Positions 23,162 through 27,737 of a DNA stretch of 27,737 bases are shown here, one piece after another (positions within the stretch are counted from its first letter, which is position 1; every line of letters begins with the position of its first letter). The stretch lies in contig CAYYRB010000028.1 of the NCBI GenBank assembly GCA_964473995.1, forward strand, positions 1 to 27,737. The letters run 5' to 3'. Position numbers and translations under genes: made by a program. This DNA comes from JAKRSD01 sp964473995. Lineage in GTDB: Bacteria > Bacteroidota > Bacteroidia > CAIKAF01. The notes below the pieces were generated by a model, which was given only the letters and a program-made list of their open reading frames with translations, did no database searches and was not told where the DNA came from.

Positions 23162-23686
23162 ATGCAGGCAAAACCGGTTTCAGAGTCCTACACCGTACAA
23201 ACGGAAATTGTGCTTCCCAACGACACCAATACCTTAGGCAACCTGTTCGGGGGAAAGCTGATGCTGTGGATGGATATCGTGGCCGCCATATCGGCACAGC
23301 GCCACAGCCGCAGGGTGGTGGTTACCGCGTCCGTAAACAATGTGTCATTCAACCACCCCATCAAGCTGGGAGACGTGGTGACGCTGGAAGCCAAAGTTTC
23401 CAGGGCTTTCAGTTCTTCCATGGAAGTATTTGTGGATGTTTCGGTAGAAGATCACCTCACCGGAAAACGCAAAAAATGCAACGAAGCCATTTATACGTTT
23501 GTAGCGGTAGATCAGTTGGGAAACGCGATTCATGTACCGGGCAGCATCCCCGAAACCGAGGAAGAAAAAAAGCGGTTTGACGGAGCCCTTCGCCGCAGGC
23601 AGCTCAGCCTGATTCTGGCGGGCAAAATGAATCCCGATGAAGCCACGGAGCTGAAAGCCCTCTTTTTCCCCGAGAAGAAAGAATAA
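23162..23686 (+). CDS. Acyl-CoA thioesterase, hotdog fold (YciA/ACOT-like)
   Basis: A cytoplasmic enzyme of 174 residues that hydrolyses acyl-CoA to free acid and CoA. The conserved stretch VLPNDTNTLGNLFGGKLMLW contains the catalytic Asn-Asp region and the hotdog helix; VVVTASVNNVSFNHPIKLGD and the VTLEAKVSRAFSSSMEV strand are also typical, as is NEAIYTFVAVD. Three in-frame ATG codons stand close together (23147, 23156, 23162); MQAKPVSES at 23162 corresponds best to the start of relatives and lies a normal distance from the -7 box. It is divergent from rpmH and marks the left border of the AT-rich island. Confidence 0.9.
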   Translation: MQAKPVSESYTVQTEIVLPNDTNTLGNLFGGKLMLWMDIVAAISAQRHSRRVVVTASVNNVSFNHPIKLGDVVTLEAKVSRAFSSSMEVFVDVSVEDHLTGKRKKCNEAIYTFVAVDQLGNAIHVPGSIPETEEEKKRFDGALRRRQLSLILAGKMNPDEATELKALFFPEKKE

Positions 23687-23784
23687 CGAGGAAAAACCTA
23701 TAATTCCTTATTTAATTACGCCAATTTGGTGAAACAAGTTGGGCTATTCTTCCCATATTGTTCACTATTAAAATGAACTAGTTT

Positions 23785-23964
23785 TCATTAGTAATATAAA
23801 CTTTTGGGTCTTTAAGATTAATGGACTTTTTACGTAAATTGCAACAACGTTGATCGTTTGGCAAGATGTGCCTTTTACATAGGTGCCTGGTTGCATATAT
23901 GACCGTTCAACGCATGAGCCATTTTCCTATGTAGAACCCAATATTCATCGCCCTCTTTCTGCTT
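23785..23964 (+). repeat. Left copy of the duplicated leader/signal-peptide segment
   Basis: Aligns with 25835-26015. The first 26 bases are identical, the next 50 differ at about five sites, and after a more diverged part identity resumes over the start codons and a 14-base run in the signal-peptide coding part (CCCTCTTTCTGCTT). Both copies have the same orientation and are 2050 bases apart. The palindrome TTTACGTAAA is kept in both. Confidence 0.85.
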
Positions 23965-24069
23965 TTGTGCTCCATAGCGAATGCCCGGAGTGTCTTTAAC
24001 CCCGACTTAAAAAAACACCAAAATGGTGAACGCAGTGAAAGCAGTCTGGATGTTTTCATTACGTCGTAA
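23929..24069 (+). pseudogene. Broken small exported protein (amber at codon 2)
   Basis: After ATG-TAG the frame reads NPIFIALFLLLCSIANA, a good signal peptide, then RSVFNPDLKKHQNGERSESS and LDVFITS before TAA. The matching place in the right copy is ATG-AAG, the start of the L,D-transpeptidase, so the amber codon probably came from AAG by one change. The last eight codons (24046-24069) resemble 25691-25714 with mostly synonymous differences. It is either the ruined start of an L,D-transpeptidase relative joined to other sequence or a small secreted protein of unknown role. The in-frame ATG at 23914 is also blocked by the amber codon. Confidence 0.55.
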
Positions 24070-24152
24070 TTAACAGATTATAAAATAATTCGAATGCATC
24101 ACTATAGAAAAACCGTTCAACATAAAATGGCTAACGCATAAAATGGGCTTAA

Positions 24153-24290
24153 ACAGGGATACAGTGCCGGAATCGATTATTTCCATACGGTTCTCCCTGC
24201 TCGCAATTGGATGCCTGGGTGGACTGGTCTTTAGTGCAGGGGAATGCGACGCCTTGTAATTCTACCCAAACAGGCGATTCGGCTTTGTGA
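24153..24290 (+). pseudogene. Coding-like remnant with the peptide QLDAWVDWSLVQGN
   Basis: An open stretch without start codon, ending in TGA, contains QLDAWVDWSLVQGNATPCN. The ungapped 50-base comparison of 24204-24253 with 25581-25630 gives 35 matches, and many of the differences fall on third codon positions (GCC/GCA, GAC/GAT, GTG/GTA, GGG/GGA), as expected for formerly translated sequence. No family is recognised. Confidence 0.4.
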
Positions 24291-24298
24291 ACCTATTT

Positions 24299-25417
24299 TC
24301 AACCAATAAACTCATAATAATTATCGGTATCAATAACCTTTACTTGGGCTTGGTAGGCGTCGATAAACTTTTGAGGAAATTTGATTTTCTTTTTTGATTT
24401 CCACTTGAATTCATAAGCTGTTATCCTCCCGTCAATTTCCTCTATCCAGTCGATCTCTTGCTGCTGGGCTGTGCGCCAAAAGTACGTTTTAGCATACCGT
24501 TTATGGTATTTCAAATACTTTATTCGTTCGCTGATTAGAAAGTTTTCCCAGAGCGAACCTTTGTCTAGTCGCAGGTCTAATGAATTAAAGTTTGCTAGTA
24601 ATGCATTGCGCAAGCCGGTATCGTAAAAATAAATTTTTCTGTTGGTCTTTATTTCATTCCGCAGGTTTCTACTAAATGGATTTACCCTGAACAGGACGTA
24701 TGCCTTTTCCAGTAAATCAATGTAACTGCTTATGGTTTCTTTATTGACACCGATTAATTGAGAAAGTTCGTTGTACGAAACCTCATTGCCGATTTGCAGT
24801 GCCAAAGCCTGGGTGAGTTTCTGTAGTACATCTGCTTTTTTTATTCCTGAAAGCATCAGGATATCTTTGTACAAATAACTGTTTATCAAATTGTCCAGTA
24901 CCTCTTTTTCTTTCCCGGGGTGATTCAATACATCAGGATACATGCCATAGATTACGCGTTGTTCCAGTTGTTTGCCGACCTCAGAAAATCCAATCGTTTT
25001 TTCCAACTCTTCATACGAAATAGGGTACATATTGTATTCCCATTTCCTTCCGGTCAAGGGCTCATTGATTTCATGATTCAATTCAAAAGCCGAAGAACCG
25101 CTGAGTAGCAATTGAACATCCTTAAATTGGTCTATAATGATTTTTGAAGTAATACCAATGTTTTTTATGCGTTGGGCTTCATCTATAAAAACAATTTTTT
25201 TGTCGCCAATGAGCCTTTTTAAGTAGCTTGTGTTGGGTTCGGACAATTGTTGTTGAACTGAAAAATCGTCACCGTCAAGAAACAAGAAATCCTCTTGTTT
25301 GAGGATATCGTTGATTAATGTTGATTTTCCAACCTGTCTCGGCCCTATAAGCACAATTGCTTTTCCGGTATTGAATTGATCGATCAGTGTGTTTTTTAAA
25401 ATTCGTTTCACTTTCAT
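24299..25417 (-). CDS. ATP-binding protein of the AAA_14/DUF4143 family
   Basis: A 372-residue P-loop ATPase. The Walker A loop GPRQVGKST is at residues 25-33, Walker B KKIVFIDEAQ around 73-82, sensor-like LLLSGSSAFEL near 104-114, and the arginine-rich LTGRKWEYNMYPISYEEL follows. A winged-helix part (VSYNELSQLIGVNKETISSYI) leads to the C-terminal DUF4143 domain, a PD-(D/E)xK nuclease-like fold (EIDWIEEIDG then AYEFKWKSKKKIKFP). These proteins are very common and scattered in bacteria and archaea; their function is unsettled. The frame is open to 25477, but a TACATTTG box at 25445-25452 supports the ATG at 25417. The gene is richer in A and T than the flanking core genes, consistent with acquisition. 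Confidence 0.92.
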   Translation of the reverse strand: MKVKRILKNTLIDQFNTGKAIVLIGPRQVGKSTLINDILKQEDFLFLDGDDFSVQQQLSEPNTSYLKRLIGDKKIVFIDEAQRIKNIGITSKIIIDQFKDVQLLLSGSSAFELNHEINEPLTGRKWEYNMYPISYEELEKTIGFSEVGKQLEQRVIYGMYPDVLNHPGKEKEVLDNLINSYLYKDILMLSGIKKADVLQKLTQALALQIGNEVSYNELSQLIGVNKETISSYIDLLEKAYVLFRVNPFSRNLRNEIKTNRKIYFYDTGLRNALLANFNSLDLRLDKGSLWENFLISERIKYLKYHKRYAKTYFWRTAQQQEIDWIEEIDGRITAYEFKWKSKKKIKFPQKFIDAYQAQVKVIDTDNYYEFIG

Positions 25418-25444
25418 TCCGGGAAAAAGTATTGATTTCATCCG

Positions 25445-25478
25445 CAAATGTACTAAAAAATCAGAAAAAACAGCCAAA
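25445..25478 (-). promoter_or_regulatory. Promoter of the AAA/DUF4143 gene
   Basis: On the minus strand TTTG (25478-25475) and TACATTTG (25452-25445) are 22 bases apart, within the accepted Bacteroidota range. The -7 box lies 27 bases upstream of the ATG at 25417 and overlaps the region of the alternative starts at 25441 and 25477, which argues against them. Confidence 0.65.
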
Positions 25479-25834
25479 TATTATAATTTTAAGCTGTCTA
25501 AGTATCCAAATATTATCATATATGGTTACTATCTTGGTTAGAAAAGCAGGGAAATTTTACCGCCTCCTAATTGCATGAAACAAATGGATGCATGCAACGA
25601 TTGGTTTCTGGTACAGGGAAATGTGCTGCCCAAGTAACTTGGTTGCCGCTCGAGTGCCTCTGCAGAAGCGCAGCGCAGTCGAAGGCAGAATTGGTAGTTT
25701 TTCTTACATCGTAAAAATCAGTATTTAAAGTAGTTTCTAATGCAATGCAATAAATGGGTTTATTCAAGATTAAGCAAATTTTTTCTGCTTGTACTTTACA
25801 GGCCTTAATTTCCATTACTAAAACAAACTACCGC
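25479..25834. other. Gene-poor right part of the accessory island
   Basis: No intact gene is supported. Positions 25575-25637 encode a 20-residue remnant MKQMDACNDWFLVQGNVLPK with the counterpart at 24204. A 13-base palindrome (CCAAGTAACTTGG, 25630-25642) and a GC-richer block with CTCGAG and CTGCAG (25650-25690) follow. Positions 25691-25714 encode LVVFLTS-stop, the counterpart of the end of the broken gene at 24046-24069. The remaining bases look like AT-rich spacer. Confidence 0.6.
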
Positions 25835-26015
25835 TCATTAGTAATATAAACTTTTGGGTCGTTAAGATTAATGGAAATTTTACGTAAATTGCAATAACGT
25901 TGGTCGTTTGGTTTGGCGCACTTTTTACGTAGGTAGTTGAGTGCATAAACGCCAGTTTCAACGCATGAACCATTTACCCATGAAGCACACCGCATTCCTG
26001 CCCCTCTTTCTGCTT
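25835..26015 (+). repeat. Right copy of the duplicated leader, upstream of the L,D-transpeptidase
   Basis: The functional copy of the segment described at 23785-23964. It comprises the 145 bases before the L,D-transpeptidase ATG and the first 12 codons. The high conservation of the untranslated part (26 of 26 bases, then about 45 of 50) suggests either recent duplication or a regulatory leader under constraint. No clear TAnnTTTG box is found in it. Confidence 0.8.
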
Positions 26016-26867
26016 GTTTATGTGGGAACATCCGCGCAGGCATTGCCGCATTCCATCCCGGTACACTGGGAAATTCGGGTAAATCAGTATTTTGATTTTA
26101 TGGACAGCCTCACGGTTTCACTCAACACCGCGACTCCTTATTCCCTTTCGGAACATATTCTGGTGCGGCACAACCCTTGGATCATTGACCGCCTCGTTTC
26201 GTTTGATTATTACGAAAACAAAAAAAACGGAAGATTCATTTATGATCAGGACACGATGCTCCTCCTGAAACCGGGCGACCTGATCCGCATACCGAATGAA
26301 AAAGAAGCCCTCGCCATACGCGATACCTTTCAACACACACGCATTGACCTGAACATTCCCGAATTCATCCTGCGTATTTATGAATTCAATCAGCTGAAGC
26401 ATCTATTTCAGGTACGCGTAGGACGGAATACGGAAAAATACCTTGGTACGGTCGGGCGCAAGGTAAACCTCAGGACCCCCGTGGGCGAAGGATTTGTGTA
26501 CCGCATCTCGCGTAAACCGATTTTTTATAAGCTGGATTCCGGAAAACGATTTTACACCACCACGCGCGACGACGGAAAAGTGACCCGGATGCCCATGATT
26601 CCGTGGATTGATCAGGAGTTGGACGGACAGCGGGCAGGTGCGATGATTCATCCCACCACCAACCCGAGTACGCTGGGCAAGGCCTACTCACACGGCTGTG
26701 TGGGTGTGCGTGAGTGGGCGGCCTGGATCATTTATTATCATGCCCCCATCGGCACGAAAGTGAGCTTTCGGTATTGCCTGGAGGTGAAGGATGCCGAAGG
26801 AAACGACATTACGCTGAAAGACATTTACCACTACGGAAACGAGAAATGTCGCGAGACGAAACCCTGA
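25980..26867 (+). CDS. L,D-transpeptidase (YkuD family), exported
   Basis: A 295-residue periplasmic enzyme that forms 3-3 cross-links in peptidoglycan or attaches proteins to it. A signal peptide ends near TSAQA (residues 17-21). The catalytic YkuD motif is complete: H224 in MIHPTTNPSTLG and SHGCVGVREW with H238, C240 and R244. Residues about 50-110 (YSLSEHILVRHNPWI to LLKPGDLIRIPNE) resemble a LysM-like peptidoglycan-binding module, which is tentative. The frame is open to 25941; the ATG at 25980 starts directly at the signal peptide MKHTAFLPLFLL, while 25965 would add five residues. The region before it is duplicated at 23785-23964. Confidence 0.88.
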   Translation: MKHTAFLPLFLLVYVGTSAQALPHSIPVHWEIRVNQYFDFMDSLTVSLNTATPYSLSEHILVRHNPWIIDRLVSFDYYENKKNGRFIYDQDTMLLLKPGDLIRIPNEKEALAIRDTFQHTRIDLNIPEFILRIYEFNQLKHLFQVRVGRNTEKYLGTVGRKVNLRTPVGEGFVYRISRKPIFYKLDSGKRFYTTTRDDGKVTRMPMIPWIDQELDGQRAGAMIHPTTNPSTLGKAYSHGCVGVREWAAWIIYYHAPIGTKVSFRYCLEVKDAEGNDITLKDIYHYGNEKCRETKP

Positions 26868-26929
26868 TTTTTTCGCTCCAACAACCCGAAATGGCTGAGG
26901 CCAAGGGCAGAATGATATTATAAAAATAG

Positions 26930-27712
26930 TTAGCGGCCGCTGAATGCAGGCTTCCGTTTTTCCAAAAAGGCCGTGGTGCCTTCCTTAAAATCCTCGGTAC
27001 CGAAAGCCCGTCCGAAGGCGTCTATTTCCACCTCAAAACCATCCGCCCCGTCTTCAAATCCGGCATTTACCGCCTCTATGGCCAGCCCGATGGCTTTGGG
27101 AGAGTTTTTGCAGATTTTTTCAGCCAGGGCCTCGCATTCGGCCATCAGTTGATCCTGGGGAACCGATTTATTCACCAGTCCCCAGGAGGCTGCCGTCTCC
27201 GCGGAAATCATCTCCGCCGAAAAAATAAGCTGATTGGCCCTTCCGCGCCCGATGAGCATGGGCAGGCGCTGCGTACCGCCGTACCCGGGAATTACGCCCA
27301 GGGAAACCTCGGGCAAACCGAGCCGCGCATTGTCGGATGCGATGCGGATATGACAGGCCATGGCCAATTCCAATCCGCCGCCCAAGGCAAAACCGTTTAC
27401 CGCGGCAATGACGGGTTTATGCAGATTTTCGATTTTATCAAACAATTTTAACTGCCCCTCGTGACTCAGCTTGCGGCCTTCCTCCACCGAAAAATGGGCG
27501 AATTCGGAAATATCCGCTCCGGCCACGAATGCCTTTTGTCCCGATCCGGTGAGTAAGATGCAGCGCACGTCTTCGTCGGCCTGGGCCTCATTCAGCGCGA
27601 GGTTCAGTTCGTGAATGGTGTCCCGGTTCAGGGCATTCAATTTTTCCGGCCGGTTGATGGTGATGATCATCACTCCCCCTTTTTTCTCGGTAAGCAGGTT
27701 TGAAAAAGACAT
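26930..27712 (-). CDS. Enoyl-CoA hydratase/isomerase (crotonase family)
   Basis: A 260-residue cytoplasmic enzyme that adds water to trans-2-enoyl-CoA in beta-oxidation or related routes. The oxyanion-hole and CoA-binding segment KAFVAGADISEF is at about 60-71, and both catalytic glutamates of true hydratases are present, E115 in GGGLELAMAC and E135 in GLPEVSLGVIPGYGG. The ending EGTTAFLEKRKPAF is typical of short-chain hydratases. It is convergent with the L,D-transpeptidase, 62 bases away. TACCTTCG at 27729-27736 on the minus strand differs by one base from the -7 consensus and may be its promoter. Fatty-acid, butyrate or amino-acid breakdown cannot be told apart. Confidence 0.95.
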   Translation of the reverse strand: MSFSNLLTEKKGGVMIITINRPEKLNALNRDTIHELNLALNEAQADEDVRCILLTGSGQKAFVAGADISEFAHFSVEEGRKLSHEGQLKLFDKIENLHKPVIAAVNGFALGGGLELAMACHIRIASDNARLGLPEVSLGVIPGYGGTQRLPMLIGRGRANQLIFSAEMISAETAASWGLVNKSVPQDQLMAECEALAEKICKNSPKAIGLAIEAVNAGFEDGADGFEVEIDAFGRAFGTEDFKEGTTAFLEKRKPAFSGR

Positions 27713-27737
27713 GATTCGGTATTTGCCACGAAGGTAG

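Larger units (their letters stand above)
23687..24298. other. Gene-poor left part of the accessory island
   Basis: No intact gene is seen in this AT-rich stretch. It contains a diverged copy of the L,D-transpeptidase leader (23785-23964), a broken signal-peptide gene (23929-24069), and a coding-like remnant around 24204-24288 that resembles sequence at 25581-25630. Positions 23687-23760 and 24070-24150 show nothing recognisable. Confidence 0.7.

Noticed and set aside
25567..25815. Minus-strand open frame of 82 codons in the island
   Set aside because: No family resemblance; the plus strand of the same bases shows coding-like, mostly synonymous differences to the left copy, so the minus frame is probably accidental.
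26932..26941. GCGGCCGC palindrome at the end of the hydratase gene
   Set aside because: It lies in or at the codons for the last residues (SGR) and has no partner repeats; ordinary coding sequence.

Overview
The window comes from a member of the Bacteroidota. It carries type IX secretion (T9SS) sorting domains of both type A and type B, the gliding genes gldB and gldC, a PorW/SprE-type lipoprotein, and repeated copies of the Bacteroidota -7 promoter box TAnnTTTG ahead of genes. The order or genus cannot be fixed from sequence alone; a gliding, T9SS-positive lineage related to Flavobacteriales, Cytophagales or Chitinophagales would fit. Two blocks of exactly 100 N (11499-11598 and 13475-13574) show that this is a draft scaffold.

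Positions 1-2768 hold the tail of a T9SS type A exported protein with a strong terminator, a convergent FeS-type photolyase/cryptochrome gene, and a two-gene unit for a CoA-binding protein and a DCC-family thiol oxidoreductase. Positions 2873-9649 are an envelope and secretion block: a large glycosidase-like T9SS type A protein, an outer-membrane beta-barrel protein, the gldB-gldC pair, and a PKD-containing T9SS type B protein. Positions 9744-13354 hold a PBP4-type D,D-carboxypeptidase, an rRNA m5U methyltransferase interrupted by the first gap, a TPMT-like methyltransferase, and a small DUF2892 membrane protein.

Positions 13355-13771 have no gene. They hold the second gap, a 98-bp tandem repeat, a very long hairpin, and the terminator of tRNA-Gln(TTG). 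Positions 13890-22703 (minus strand) run porW/sprE, bactofilin, atpZ, a small membrane protein, then atpB-E-F-H-A-G. The atpD and atpC genes are not in the window. Two intrinsic-terminator-like hairpins lie inside the ATP synthase run, one after atpE and one after atpA, and a separate promoter-like box sits before atpB. rpmH (53 aa) lies upstream of porW, with its own promoter and terminator, and an acyl-CoA thioesterase diverges from it.

Positions 23687-25979 are an AT-rich accessory island. A lone AAA/DUF4143 ATPase gene sits between two stretches carrying diverged copies of the same sequences. One is a roughly 180-bp leader plus signal-peptide start that also precedes the L,D-transpeptidase gene at 25980; the left copy is broken by an amber codon. 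The others are two short coding-like remnants whose differences are mostly synonymous. The window ends with the L,D-transpeptidase and an enoyl-CoA hydratase. The strongest leads for something undescribed are this duplicated-leader island, the repeat array beside tRNA-Gln, and the terminators inside the atp operon.
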